A DNA stretch of 64,000 nucleotides from Cavia porcellus (GCF_034190915.1 NW_026947484.1:136870982-136934981); one strand, 5' to 3'; numbered from the stretch's first letter, positions 47,301 through 53,615 are shown. Notes: a model not told the origin generated them from the letters alone. Made by a program: numbers and translations.

Positions 47301-50300
47301 TTCAGTAGGCTTCTTAATACCAGAAGATCCAGAAGTTGCTAAAAGTTCTCGGTCCTATAGAGCTGATGAAGTGTTCCTATCCAGGAATCCAATCCTCTGG
47401 TGAAAGCATGACATCCATTAGCTTCCCTCAGAATCTCCTCTGCCTTATTCCCTCTAGAGCTATTCCAGATAAAATGTAGGCAACAGAAGCAATCACCTGG
47501 TAAGTGCACTGAACATCCAGCTGCCTGGACTCAGAACTTCTGGGATGAGGCCCTGGAAGTACTCTATTAAGAGCGTGTGAAGCACTAGGCTTGAATATCA
47601 GAGACACCATGCAAAGACCCTCAAAACTGACTAGCAAAGGGGACAAGGAGATGAACTGACATTTTCTATCGCGAGGACTCCACGGTAACCCACAATTCTC
47701 TATTCTCTTACCAAGACTGCCATCGCCCTCACCAAAAAGAAGCACCAACAAAGGAAAGACTCACAGTCCACCTGGTATACCTTACTAGGAGCACAATGAC
47801 TACCTTCCAGAGCTAGAGACTGATGGTACAAGGGAGAACCTACCTCCCAATCCAGCAAAGGCAAGAGCAACATCTGTCAGCTCTGACTCCGAGCTCCGAA
47901 AGCTCAGGAGTGAGCATGGAATGGAGTCTGGAGTCATGGGAGACATCAAAGGAAGCCAGGGAGGACTGCAGCTCTCTAAGGTGCCAGCTCTAAACACATC
48001 ACTCAGCCTCCTCAGGGATTCCCATCAGGTATTCTCTGGAGAAGACATCTATGGTAGGACCTGGTACTCTCTGGACAGGTTCATCAACAGAGTGACTCTG
48101 CCTGGGGCCCTGAAATCCTCTGCATTCAGCATCAGCACCTATGAAACAGGAATGCCACTACCTACATATCTCCAGGCCATCCTAAGCAACAGTGACAAAA
48201 TGTGATAAAGCATTTTGGAGATTATACCTCTATGGAAATATTAATAAAAATAATGTAACCCACATTTCCAGGGTTCATAATTTTATAGCTATAATGGCAG
48301 GTTCATAATCTCAACTGCCTTTTACAAATGAAAATAGGTTGGTACCTGAAGGTGGCAAGGGTACCAAACTGGGCAGTGCCTATGTCTAATAGGAACGGAA
48401 ACCCAGAGACACGAGATATGAGCAGCTCCTGTGAAATCTTTCAACTTTTCAATGTTTCTTGCTTTAAAAGATGTGAAACGCTCTTCAGATAAGGAAAACA
48501 AGACAATAGGCAGGATTCAGTGTGAGCAGCACCTATCTGTGATTTCCTGGAAGACTAAGTCTTAGGAGACTGCATTCAGTACATCCCACAGTGTCTTCTG
48601 GCTAAAGTCAGGACCATCTCCAAATTCATCTGGAAACCAGTACTACTATAGGTCACCAAAGGCAGTGTCTGCACACCCTCCAAGTGTCTGACAGTCCGCC
48701 CATCTGCAAAAGTACAAGAGAAACAAGTTCGAGGAGACTGACCAGTGGGCTGTATGTTGACCACAGCACCCTCAGAGCGCTTCCGGGTCATGGCATACCA
48801 CGACCCATCAGGATCCTGGATCCACTCCGCGGCCTCACAATAGAACTCGCCCTGGTCAGAAGGCTGTAGGTGAAAGATGGTGAGACGGAAGGTGGTCCTC
48901 CCCAGCTTGTCCAGCCGCACTTCTCCCAGGCTCTGTCTCAGGGCATATTCGCTGCTGGACTGCAGCACGAAGTCCCGGCTCAGGGAAATGACTTCCACAG
49001 GCTTCTCGCCACCTTTCTGCCGGAGCCAGGCCACAGACAGGTGACTGTGCTGGAACGTTTCTGTGACCACCTCGCAGCTGAGCTCCAGCGGGTCCTGCTC
49101 CACTTTGTGCAGAGTCTGGGGCACTGCAGTGGTCTGCAGGGAGTCTGGGATCACTGAAACACAAAATGTCCCGAGAGCATGTGGTCAGAAAGACAAAGCA
49201 TCTGAGAGATCCACAAGGGGCAAGACTCCCACTCCATGCAGGTGACCCCAACAGAGACCACCTCTGACAGGCAGTTCAGGGTGACAGATAGCCCCGAAAG
49301 GCACACAACGGCAAGATTTTGTTTTAATGTATAACGCAGTTTTAATGTATCTTTTTGGCACTTAAAATTACCTTTTTGATATTTTAATAATGCTCAAACA
49401 TATTGAAAGTTTAACTGATAAACAGGCTTCCTGAAAAATACTGTGTCAGAATAATTTTCTTTTAGGCTTATTAAGATTTGTTGTTGACTTTAGTATTGCT
49501 CTGAAATACTTGCACTTTCCCTCTGGCTGATCTTCAAAGAGAAAGGGCTCCTTAGCTTCCAGCTTCTCATTTCAATGCAACATGCTCATGACCCCCTTCT
49601 CTCCGGCCCACCCTCCTCCATATCCTCTAATGCACTTCAGCAATGCATGGTCCTTGAAAGGATTGTTTTGTTTTGTTTACCTTAGCACATTTTTGGCAGA
49701 GCAAATCACCATCCCCTATTTTCCTAAGTTATATTTTGTATAACTCATCGAAGTGGCCCACACTGCAAGAAGCCATGGTATGAGATGGACTCAGGCAAGC
49801 AAAGACAATGCCCTGTTGTCCCCTGGTTGGAGCTTTCCCCTGATTCTTACATCTTTCCAGAGACTACAGCCCACCACCCTTCTGTCTGATGCGGGTATCC
49901 TGGCCACAGCTCCTGTGTTTTCTCCCTGTACTTACCCAGGACTAAGTCTTAATGTCCTTGTTGGTAGTATATAGGCTTATTAGAGAAAGAAAAAAGAAAC
50001 ATGCCCTGTTTAATTATGGTAATAAAAATAGAAATTAAGACTCAGGCAGAAAAAGAATAAAGCCTCGACACCGTTAATCTTTTCACATCGGCAAGCACTG
50101 TGGCCAGGGCTGCCCAAAGGACAGCTCCCAGCTCTGCTTCCTGGAGCTTCCTCCATCATTTAGGAGCATCAGGGGAGGTGGTGAGTTCACAGTTTCTTCC
50201 ATGGGGCCAGGGGCCTGAGCAAGGGCCTGGACACATGTTCTTCCTGACTCAGCAGTGCCAGCCAGTCCGAAAGCTATCCTTCTGAGAGGTAAGGACTCCA

Positions 50301-51549
50301 TGGAATTTCACCCCAAATAGTGACGTGGCATGCTGAGTATTTTAAACAGGGCCCATGAGGAGCAGTAGATGCTCGGAAAATTTTGTCTGATATCCCCTAT
50401 CTACCTAAAGACCAGACCTGACAAAGGAGAAAGTAATTACCTTTGTTCCTTTTCCTGAGTTTTCATTAACTGAACTCATGTCTGCAGGGAGGAAGATTAA
50501 AGGATGTAACCACCTGGACAGATTCTGTCACGAATTGTACATCTCTAGTCCGTTCAATTTCCAAAAAGCACCATTTGCTATTAGCTGAGCATTGTCAGTT
50601 CATTCACCCTCAAACCTGTCTCATTCCTTGCCTCCCTCCACACTATGAAGAAGGGTCTATAAGCCTGGACATCACTGGTTACTGGGAAGTCACTCCCCTA
50701 CACTTCTCCCAATGCACATTAACATGTTTGTGCAACTATTTTCCAATTAATTTATCTACCCTTCATTCATTTCAGCCTTTGGGGATGAGCATGGCAGTTT
50801 TTCTTGGCCTGTATATGGTTTTGCCTCTCTTTCAGCTGACTTTATAGTTTTATCTTCCACGTTATTTTTTCAGATTATCACAAATGTCTTTCCCCTATAT
50901 TTTCATATTCCCATTCACCAGCGCCACCATTAATAACCTCTGAATCTTTTAACATGTTCATTAGATCTTTTTTACAGTTTCAGCTTCAAGCTTTTATTAC
51001 TAACAGGTGAGAACAGAAATTTTGTTTACTTGTGCTACCTGTTGACCTTTAAAATATCTGAGGAGTCTTGCTGTCTTATTTTTAAGTCAAACGCATGGTA
51101 CAAAACAGAGGTACGCTATGAAAGAAGAGACTTTGGCTGGCACTAGCCACATGGAAACAGCATTTCCTTACCCGCTAGGTTCATCTTTGCACTGTAACTC
51201 CCAAAGTACCGCTCGTCAGTGTTGGGCGTGTGGCATTCATACTCCCCTGCGTCCCGGGCTTGGAGATCTGTGATGTGCAATAAAGCTGAATTGCCTTGGA
51301 TCCTCTCCACGTAGATCTTCCCACTGCGGACACGCTGGGTGTAGATTGCATACGGGAAGGAAGAGTCCATGGTGCTGACAATCTGCACCTCGCGCTCAGG
51401 GGCAGAGGGCAGATAAATGGACCACTGGAATTGCTGCTCTGATGGTCCCTGGTAGCCACTCACATTGCACCAGATGGTGATGTGGGAGCCCTCTGTGCGA
51501 TACAAGGGTCCTTCCTGGACGGTGACCTGGCGTTGTGCTGCTACCATAC
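13970..51549 (-). CDS. IGSF3: IGSF3 coding locus, nine exons, 5' incomplete
   Basis: Type I membrane glycoprotein of the EWI immunoglobulin subfamily. Joined in order, the nine exons encode about 1179 residues: eight V-type Ig domains, one transmembrane helix and a tail of about 46 residues. This matches the human IGSF3 protein as I recall it, domain by domain. Known family biology: EWI proteins bind tetraspanins laterally at the plasma membrane (TSPAN7 is a reported IGSF3 partner), and IGSF3 has been linked to neuronal morphogenesis and lacrimal duct development. Seen here: AG/GT borders, all junctions in phase 1, no frameshift or internal stop, and Cys-Trp-Cys cores in every domain. Exons are 49153-51172 apart at the 5' side and spread to 13970 at the 3' side. 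The exon with the initiator Met and most of the signal peptide is not in the window. The paralogue PTGFRN has six Ig domains, so eight domains plus the tail sequence exclude it. Confidence 0.97.
14221..16012 (-). other. IGSF3: IGSF3 intron, Ig8 to transmembrane exon
   Basis: 1.8 kb, phase 1. Mostly unique AT-rich sequence. I recognise no clear SINE or LINE and no extra exon. Confidence 0.9.
16013..16495 (-). CDS. IGSF3: IGSF3 exon: Ig domain 8 with acidic insert
   Basis: 483 nt, 161 codons, the longest Ig exon. The acceptor CCCAG precedes ATGCTGCCC; the donor is GTAAGTTTC. Reads DAALQVDTVVPNATV at the start (sequon NAT) and IGIRVLDT at the end. Core residues: FQLDCSIVS, VAWYSLR and DTGNYSCHVEEWLPSP. 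Between the Trp strand and the second Cys lies a Glu/Asp-rich run of about 20 residues ending in DPTER, encoded by GAG/GAA/GAT triplets (plus strand 16268-16326). Human IGSF3 has an acidic run at the same site but with a different Glu/Asp make-up, so the tract looks length-variable. Confidence 0.97.
17119..17211 (-). mobile_element. ID SINE inside the inner MLT1
   Basis: Antisense ID: TTTTTATTTTTGGTACCAGG, B-box complement GGGATCGAACTC, A-box complement TACTGAGCTAAATCCCC. Flanked by an imperfect duplication, CTGAATACAG (17101) and CTGAATGCAA (17212), taken as the target-site duplication. Confidence 0.85.
17231..17270. repeat. 20-bp exact tandem duplication
   Basis: The unit AAGATAACTTCAGTTCATTG is present twice head to tail within the inner MLT1; not part of the MLT1 consensus as I know it. 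Confidence 0.95.
18068..18094. repeat. T/C-rich tract
   Basis: Repeats of TTTTTTC/CTTTTTT in the Ig7-Ig8 intron. Confidence 0.8.
19977..20384 (-). CDS. IGSF3: IGSF3 exon: Ig domain 7
   Basis: 408 nt, 136 codons. The acceptor TTTTCCAG precedes ACAGCCGCC; the donor is GTGAGGC. The exon continues upstream of the first in-frame Met: the full start reads DSRLKLSQAQ. Core residues: VQLECVVLNRTS (sequon), VEWFVWKPN and DSGTYSCRVEEWLPSP. Ends TTVTVMRP. Confidence 0.97.
21100..21410 (+). mobile_element. L1M-like 3' UTR sequence
   Basis: Contains GGCATTTTCACTTTTTACTT, CATTTTAATATATTTGCATG and a later similar block with ATCTCTAGGTTGTAAGATCA, ending in a run of A (about 21393-21408). Resembles old L1 3' UTR modules but is too diverged to classify. 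Confidence 0.35.
22381..22760 (-). mobile_element. L2 LINE 3' end, antisense
   Basis: Complement of the L2 end: TTCTCATTCAGCTAGTACTT, AGGGCTGAAGACATAAAGAC, then GGGACAGCACAGACAAAGGC and GGGCCTTAGG, in consensus order. Confidence 0.6.
23435..23845 (-). CDS. IGSF3: IGSF3 exon: Ig domain 6
   Basis: 411 nt, 137 codons. The acceptor TTCACAG precedes TGACAAAG; the donor is GTAAGAAC. Reads VTKLQVSKSKRTL at the start and TEVTVKQP at the end. Core residues: IQLNCSVKS (sequon NCS), VLWYVHKP and DSGSYYCHVEEWLLSP. The EEWL motif is repeated almost unchanged in domains 7 and 8, suggesting these three domains are the most recently duplicated set. Confidence 0.97.
24000..24640 (+). mobile_element. L2 LINE fragment interrupted by a B1
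   Basis: Sense L2 pyrimidine-rich blocks on both sides of a B1 at 24198-24345: TTAACAGCTCCCAACTACC on the left, CAGTTCCCCCTGAGTTTGGC and further C/T-rich segments on the right. Confidence 0.45.
24198..24345 (+). mobile_element. B1 SINE with internal duplication
   Basis: Sense B1: GCTGAGTATGATGGTACATG, GCACTTGGGAAGCTGATGCA, then two related copies of the GGCCAATCTAGGCTACATAG module, ending AAGACCCTGCTTAAGAAAG. Confidence 0.85.
25381..25502 (-). mobile_element. ID SINE, young copy
   Basis: Antisense ID with a 27-29-nt T-run (its A-tail), GTACCGGGGATCGAATTC (B box) and GCTGAGCTAAGTCCCCAGCC (A box). Flanked by an exact 14-bp target-site duplication AGTCTCTGGTTTCT at 25363-25376 and 25504-25517. 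Confidence 0.95.
26205..26222. repeat. (AAAT)n simple repeat
   Basis: Short AAATAAATAAATAAA run. Confidence 0.8.
26296..26327. promoter_or_regulatory. Two RFX X-box-like motifs, candidate enhancer
   Basis: GTTACTAAGGAAAC (26296-26309) and ATTGCTATAGTAAC (26314-26327) both resemble the imperfect palindrome bound by RFX factors (GTTRCC N RGYAAC). They sit in a repeat-free, AT-rich patch. No functional evidence; sequence resemblance only. Confidence 0.25.
26720..26875 (+). mobile_element. MIR SINE
   Basis: Sense MIR 3' half: CATTTGCAAAATGAACACAG, AATAGTGATAATAGC, CAGCACAAAGCCTGGTATAT, CTGAGTAAATTTTAGC. Confidence 0.65.
26976..27105 (+). mobile_element. MER5-type DNA transposon remnant
   Basis: AAGTCAGAATCTGCACTTTA, AACAAGTCCCCCAGGGGACT and GCTTGAGAAACCCTGG match the end of hAT-Charlie MER5 elements. 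Confidence 0.65.
28499..28632 (-). mobile_element. ID SINE, young copy with target-site duplications
   Basis: Element at about 28516-28615 in antisense: T-run, GGTACCGGGGATTGAACTC, AAGGCAGGCAATTATG, CTGAGCTAAACCTCCAGCC. Exact 17-bp duplication CCAATGGTTATAACTGG at 28499-28515 and 28616-28632 frames it. Confidence 0.97.
28722..28832 (-). mobile_element. B1 SINE, antisense
   Basis: GGTCTTGCTCTGTGGCCTCA, ACTCATGGTGATCCTCC, GTGCTGTGATTATAGGCATG and CCACCTCGTCCAGCTGG are complements of B1/7SL blocks; the T-run at the left is the A-tail. Confidence 0.85.
29280..29352 (-). mobile_element. ID SINE fragment, antisense
   Basis: CACATGCTGGGCAAGTGCTC and CACTGAGCTGTATCTTCAGC match the 5' half of ID in antisense. 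Confidence 0.55.
29620..29838 (-). mobile_element. B1-ID composite SINE, antisense
   Basis: On the gene strand a B1 (29728-29838) is followed by a linker of AAAAC repeats and an ID-like unit (29620-29690). The same dimeric order is seen at 5235-5362, supporting a true composite family. Confidence 0.6.
29840..29990 (-). mobile_element. MIR SINE, antisense
   Basis: ATTCTAAGCACTTTATAAAT, TTGGTCCTCATGTG and the GCCTGAGGTTGCATCTGTGG block match the complement of MIR. Confidence 0.55.
31712..31830 (+). mobile_element. ID SINE with a (CA)n tail
   Basis: Sense ID (GTGTAGCTCAGTGGTACAGC, GCCTAGCATGTAACATG, CATTCAATCTCCAGTGC) running directly into a CA/CACG microsatellite at 31787-31830. Confidence 0.8.
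31925..32130 (+). mobile_element. MIR SINE
   Basis: Sense MIR: TCTGGAGTCAAATTGAAACC, TGGGTTTGCCAGTTGTTACA, ATTTATTTAATCTCAGG, and the 3' part with AGTAAGAAAGAATCAATTAA. Confidence 0.65.
32291..32338. repeat. (GT)n microsatellite
   Basis: More than 20 uninterrupted GT units, abutting the 3' tail of an antisense ID. Confidence 0.98.
32336..32413 (-). mobile_element. ID SINE, antisense
   Basis: GGTACTGGAGATTGAATCC, AGCTAAGCAAGTACTCTTAC and CCGAGCTACAGCCCAGGCCC; its tail side is replaced by the (GT)n tract. Confidence 0.85.
32440..32550 (+). mobile_element. MIR SINE fragment
   Basis: GGTTCAAATTCCAGCCTCCT, GCTGACTTGGGCAAATTAG, CTTTGAGCCTCTGACACTTC in consensus order. Confidence 0.65.
32565..32930 (-). 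mobile_element. MaLR LTR, antisense
   Basis: Complement of an MT/MST-type LTR: GATACCCATAACTTAAAGAA, AAAGTTTTATTTCAGC, CATGGTTGGTTGGCTTCAAG near one end and GGGGACATACTACATTTACA, CACCATAACAC at the other. Confidence 0.65.
33430..33660 (+). mobile_element. MIR SINE
   Basis: AATAATATGGTATAATAGAA, GACCCAGGCTCCACGTTC, AAATCTCAGTTCTTC, then CTCTGTTTCCTCACAGC and a MIR-like 3' end. Confidence 0.65.
34990..35040. repeat. (GGAC/GGAT)n and (CA)n simple repeats
   Basis: GGACGGATGGATGGACGGAC is followed by a run of about nine CA units. Confidence 0.9.
35085..35350 (+). mobile_element. Old LINE-like 3' end (L1M class?)
   Basis: GACTGAATCCTGG, GTTGGACTCCTGGACTCTGA, AATGGTGTTGTGGGTG, AATGTCCACAAGTCTCTC and AAATGGTCCAAAAACAACC follow the order of a common ancient mammalian 3' UTR repeat. 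Family assignment is tentative. Confidence 0.4.
35592..35996 (-). CDS. IGSF3: IGSF3 exon: Ig domain 5
   Basis: 405 nt, 135 codons. The acceptor CTCTCTAG precedes AAACAGGC; the donor is GTGGGT. Reads ETGFAVTAIS at the start and LLEIRVLQP at the end. Core residues: FDLQCIIKP, VTWRFQP and EAGKYQCVAELWRRN. The EWI position reads ELW. NNTW supplies an N-glycosylation sequon. The 11.7-kb intron that follows is the largest internal one in the window. Confidence 0.97.
36301..36326. repeat. 13-bp exact tandem duplication
   Basis: AGGCCCTTAAGTC occurs twice head to tail. Confidence 0.95.
36690..36895 (-). mobile_element. MIR SINE, antisense
   Basis: TTCATTGAGCACTATCTATG, TGCCACACATGGGGCCAAC, CACTGAATCAAACAAG, GGAGCTAGGAAGTGGCAGAA in reverse MIR order. 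Confidence 0.75.
36920..37105 (+). mobile_element. MIR SINE, sense
   Basis: GAAGCACAATAGCTAAGGAC, CTCCTAGCTGTGTGATGTTA, CCCCCATCTGGAAAATGGG, AGATTAAATAAATATC and CGCACAGTT are a nearly full MIR. Confidence 0.85.
37242..37335 (-). mobile_element. ID SINE with exact target-site duplication
   Basis: T-rich tail side, GGTGCCAGGATTGAACTC, CACTGAACTAAATCCCCAGC. The 14-bp duplication AAACTCAGGATCTT lies at 37228-37241 and 37336-37349. Confidence 0.93.
38255..38340 (-). mobile_element. ID SINE, antisense
   Basis: TTTTTTTGTACCAGGAATTG, GCCAGACAGGCACTTGCGC, CTGAGCTATATCCCTGGCCC. Confidence 0.9.
38790..39030 (+). mobile_element. MIR SINE split by an ID insertion
   Basis: Left part GCTGGTTTCCTGGGCTCAC and GTGGGTCAGTCACTTAAAAA, right part CTTGGGCAAATTAGCTGCCC and TAGTTTCCTATCTAATTA form one MIR once the ID at 38864-38970 is removed. 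Confidence 0.65.
38864..38970 (+). mobile_element. ID SINE, young copy
   Basis: Sense ID with near-consensus A box (TTTAGCTCAGCGGCATAAG), B box (GAGTTCGATCCC) and a long A-rich tail. Exact 12-bp duplication CTGTCATCTTGG at 38852-38863 and 38971-38982. Confidence 0.97.
39467..39868 (-). CDS. IGSF3: IGSF3 exon: Ig domain 4
   Basis: 402 nt, 134 codons. The acceptor CTCCTCAG precedes AGAGCAGCATC; the donor is GTAAGTGAGG. Begins KSSISVEVASNASV (N-glycosylation sequon NAS). Core residues: LHFSCSVRT, VIWQLVDRQ and DEGQYECHVTEWVRA, i.e. an EWV variant of the EWI motif. The exon is strikingly GC-rich against an AT-rich intronic background, as are the other Ig exons. Confidence 0.97.
40615..40760 (+). 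mobile_element. MIR-like fragment
   Basis: CTCAGTTAATGTTATACTCC, TTAGTTTCTTCTTCTGTAAC and later ATTATCTAAGGCATAGC resemble a diverged MIR. Confidence 0.4.
41310..41490 (+). mobile_element. MIR SINE with (TAA/TAC)n tail
   Basis: GGATATGGAGCTCAGGTTCC, CTTGGTGACATTGAGG, TTCTGTGCAAAATGAAGG, CACCTCTTAGGGTCGTAAC, then a trinucleotide run CTACTACTAATAATAAT. Confidence 0.6.
41498..41650 (+). mobile_element. B1 SINE with internal duplication
   Basis: AAGCATGGCATGGTGGGGCA, TGTAATCCCAGCACTTGGGA, then two related modules (CACCAGCCTAGGCTACAAAG and GGCCAGCCTGAACCACATAG), and the end GAGACCCTGTCTCAAAAAG. Confidence 0.95.
42090..42200 (+). mobile_element. MIR fragment
   Basis: GTGGATTTGGAGTTAGAAGC and GCTCAACTACTAACTGAAC resemble the MIR 5' core, diverged. 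Confidence 0.4.
42384..42610 (+). mobile_element. CR1/L3-type LINE endonuclease fossil
   Basis: In one frame the sequence reads LVVLGDFNYPVICWKSN followed by IAGHRSSNRFLE. This is the Asp-Phe-Asn (GDFN) motif region of the apurinic-like endonuclease of CR1-clade LINEs. After a frame change the neighbouring frame reads NEELVTDFKVESL, which corresponds to the next conserved stretch of the same protein. It is a short, frameshifted, non-functional remnant of an ancient retroposon lying antisense within an IGSF3 intron. Not a host gene. Confidence 0.8.
42630..42730 (-). mobile_element. L2-like fragment, antisense
   Basis: ACAAGTATTCAGCAAGCACC, TACACTATGCAAAGCACCAT and GCTAGGCATTGCTGGG match the complement of the L2 terminal module. 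Confidence 0.5.
43268..43326 (-). mobile_element. ID SINE fragment, antisense
   Basis: GGGGATAGAACCTAGGGTGC and AGGCAAGCACTCTACAAGCC; the 5' part of the SINE is missing. Confidence 0.6.
43832..44221 (-). CDS. IGSF3: IGSF3 exon: Ig domain 3
   Basis: 390 nt, 130 codons. The acceptor TTCTCAG precedes ACAAAGAATTC; the donor is GTAAGTAAA. Reads DKEFTVRLET at the start and IPIIVLPL at the end. Core residues: VEFRCILE, VSWAFNSSL (with an N-glycosylation sequon) and DSGKYNCRVTERE. The EWI position is degenerate: the Trp is replaced (TERE). The human protein as I recall it has the same replacement, so this is family-typical, not damage. Confidence 0.97.
45980..46260 (+). mobile_element. L2 LINE-like fragment
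   Basis: AAGGGCCTCTGCACCCTGAT, AAGGCTTTCCCTGGGCCTTC and similar C/T-rich blocks follow sense L2. Diverged. Confidence 0.45.
46291..46321. repeat. Poly(T) tract
   Basis: A pure T-run of about 30 bases. No SINE body recognised beside it. Confidence 0.95.
46830..47000 (+). mobile_element. L2 LINE 3' end
   Basis: GGTCTACAAGCACCTCAAG, CAGGGAGCTAGGTTACTCAT, CTCTGCCTCCCCTAGTGCC match the sense L2 end. Confidence 0.55.
48743..49153 (-). CDS. IGSF3: IGSF3 exon: Ig domain 2 with canonical EWI motif
   Basis: 411 nt, 137 codons. The acceptor is GTTTCAG ending at 49154; the donor is GTCAGT from 48742, with C at the third intron base, a weaker but usable donor. The codon shared with domain 1 becomes Val, giving IPDSLQ at the domain start. 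Core residues: LELSCEV, VAWLRQ, and DQGEFYCEAAEWI. The Glu-Trp-Ile here is the signature that names the EWI subfamily. Intron before it: 2.0 kb; intron after it: 4.5 kb. Confidence 0.97.
49154..51171 (-). other. IGSF3: IGSF3 intron, Ig1 to Ig2
   Basis: 2.0 kb, phase 1. AT-rich, with no repeat I can name confidently and no additional exon. Confidence 0.9.
51172..51549 (-). CDS. IGSF3: IGSF3 exon: end of signal peptide and Ig domain 1
   Basis: 378 nt, 126 codons. The acceptor is at 51550-51551 (TGTAG before GTATGG), and the donor is GTAAGG from 51171 downward. The first codon is split after one base. The exon opens with the last residues of the signal peptide (MVAAQRQ) and mature domain 1. Domain core seen: first Cys in IWCNVSG (also an N-glycosylation sequon), Trp in FQWSIY, and second Cys in DAGEYECHTP. 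Unlike most other domains it has no EW(I/L/V) motif after the second Cys. The preceding exon, which would supply the initiator Met, was not found upstream to 64000. Confidence 0.97.
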
Positions 51550-51639
51550 CTACAGGGGAGACATACAACATGCTTGCTCAGACCTAAATGCAAAACAGGC
51601 AGCAATCTCCTGAGGATTTGTTATGTGTGACATGATAAT

Positions 51640-51960
51640 AATATAAAGAGCTTACTGGCCCTCTCAGAGGTGCTCTGTGATTTATAAATATTAATTAAAA
51701 CACTCTGGTAAACCACTGTCTCTAATTTGCATATATAGGAATTTGATGGTACAAGGACATGGATTTGTTATTTATTCAACAGCTGACCCTTGTGAGTTTC
51801 ATTTAGTCCCTCTGTCATTTATGCAGCAGCTTTCCATCTATTTATTAATGCTGTTTATAAAGTTTTTAATAAAATAAACAGAACAAGTTGAATCCTTGGC
51901 ACAGATTCAGATGAAAACAAAAGCAACCATCTCGCAATGTAGCTGAATTAAACATTGCCT
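51640..51960. promoter_or_regulatory. AT-rich repeat-free patch with octamer, candidate enhancer
   Basis: Lies about 100-400 bp upstream of the Ig1 exon within the 5' intron. No repeat recognised. Contains a perfect POU octamer ATTTGCAT (51725-51732) and several TAAT cores (for example AATATTAATTAAAAC). Regulatory function is inferred only from motif content and repeat absence. Confidence 0.2.
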
Positions 51961-52439
51961 CCTTGATAAGGAGCCCCGCTGGGGAGAGTCTTAAAGCCCT
52001 TATATGGGGGCTGCCCTCTTCATTTTCCAGTGTAGCCACTCCCCAACCCCATCCAAGGGGCATCCTTGTTCCTCTTCCTTCCATAAATGGAGGCAGAGTG
52101 GAGCTCCTGCAAGCTGCTTGCTACCAAATTAAGCCGAGCACACGGACACAGGAATGTGAAGGGCCGAAGCAGATCCTGCTGCCCAGACTCCCACCAACTG
52201 CCAAAGGGGGAAATGGACAATGCAGAGCAAACCTGTAACAGGCTCACACCCTACGTCCTCAGTTCTCATTCACTATGACTCCATCATCCCAACCTTTCCG
52301 GCTGAGATGTGGTCATGAAGGTCACTCCTGCCTGCCTTCCCCCCGTGCTTTTTCACATGGTATCCCTTGCTGGGGCAAAGACACAATATGCTGAGTCCAG
52401 GTTCTCATTCTACCCCACCTGCCCCTATCTGAGTATAGT

Positions 52440-52850
52440 CAGAGGCTCATGTGCTAGAAGCTGGCCCTCATGTGATGAAGTGAGAGGTGGTGGGATCTTC
52501 AAGAGATGGGGCCTTGTGTACCATACTGAGGTCACTGGACACTGGGATGCTGCCCACAAAAGGGATAATAAATAATACTGGTCTCAGGTCCTCTTTAACT
52601 TACACAAAAGTAGTTGTTACAAAAACAGAAAGACCAGGCCCTCTGCAGCGGGCTTCCTGTCCTACCACGTGACCTGCACACATTCCTGCCATGATACCAT
52701 CCACGTTGCTATGATGTGCCGGGGGCCCCTCAGCAGAAGCAAAACACATGGGTCAACAGTCTCAGACTTCTGTTCTCTCAAACTATGAGCTAAACAACCT
52801 TTTAAAACTAAAGTACCCAGGCTCAGGTACATTGTTATAGAAATAGAAAA
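52440..52850 (+). mobile_element. MaLR LTR, sense
   Basis: GAGGCTCATGTGCTAGAAGC, TGAGAGGTGGTGGGATCTTC, AGAGATGGGGCCTTGTG at the left and AAACTATGAGCTAAACAACC, AAGTACCCAGGCTCAGGTAC at the right are in MST/MT LTR order. Confidence 0.75.
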
Positions 52851-53429
52851 TGGAGAGTGGCAGCCATGTGGGCTGGGAGGAGGACCAAGAAGTCAACTCG
52901 TCCCTCCTGTGAGCCAGCTGGTGCATGGGCTGGGAGACAAGGAGCCCCCCACCCCAGGCAACTGGCTGATTTGGAGGAACAGAGGCTGAGATATAGTAAC
53001 TGAGATACAAAAAAAACTTAATGCTTGTATTGTTCATTGACTTTGCAGGCCTAAAGCCAGAAGTCTGAATGTATGTTTAGAGGATAACAACATGCAATCA
53101 GCAAGTATGGGGGATTTTCTTGTTTTTGAAATCTAATGTTGTTCTCACTGTTTTGTTTTGTTCCATTTTATTGTTTTATTTTATTCCCTTCAAAATAAAA
53201 AAAAAATAGAAAATGGATAACTACACTAGCACAACACTGCCTTGCCTGAGCCACACAAAAGGCTAGTGATGCTCCCCGCTTTGCACTTCCCTTGGCACCT
53301 GGGCACAGCCGCGGAGCTGGAATACCATGTGAGTGCTCATCGTAGTAGCAGCCATGAATCAGAACCGGCAGTGTCAACTTAGAAGAGTTGCTTTTCCTCT
53401 CCAGAACTTGATCTCATCTATAAAATAGT

Positions 53430-53615
53430 TTCTGTGGCTTTGGAGAGGACGAGTTTGTATTCCAGTATCAGCTCTGTCACTCATTAGCTGTGACCTTGGA
53501 TACATTAAGTTACTTACCATTTCTGAGTCTTAGTTTCCTCATGTGCAAGATAGGAATAATAATGCGTGCCTATACAGTTATGGCAAAGATTAAGTAAGAA
53601 CATATCTAGATTGAG
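53430..53615 (+). mobile_element. MIR SINE
   Basis: ATTCCAGTATCAGCTCTGTC, CATTAGCTGTGACCTTGG, TTAGTTTCCTCATGTGCAAG and ATAATAATGCGTGCCT. Confidence 0.85.

Larger units (their letters stand above)
44222..48742 (-). other. IGSF3: IGSF3 intron, Ig2 to Ig3
   Basis: 4.5 kb, phase 1. Holds L2-like sequence at about 46.0-46.26 and 46.83-47.0 kb and a pure T-run at 46.29-46.32 kb. The rest is unassigned unique sequence. Confidence 0.9.

Noticed and set aside
13970..51549. PTGFRN (EWI-F) as the identity of the gene
   Set aside because: PTGFRN has six Ig domains; eight domains, the acidic Ig8 insert and the PGAID tail fit IGSF3.
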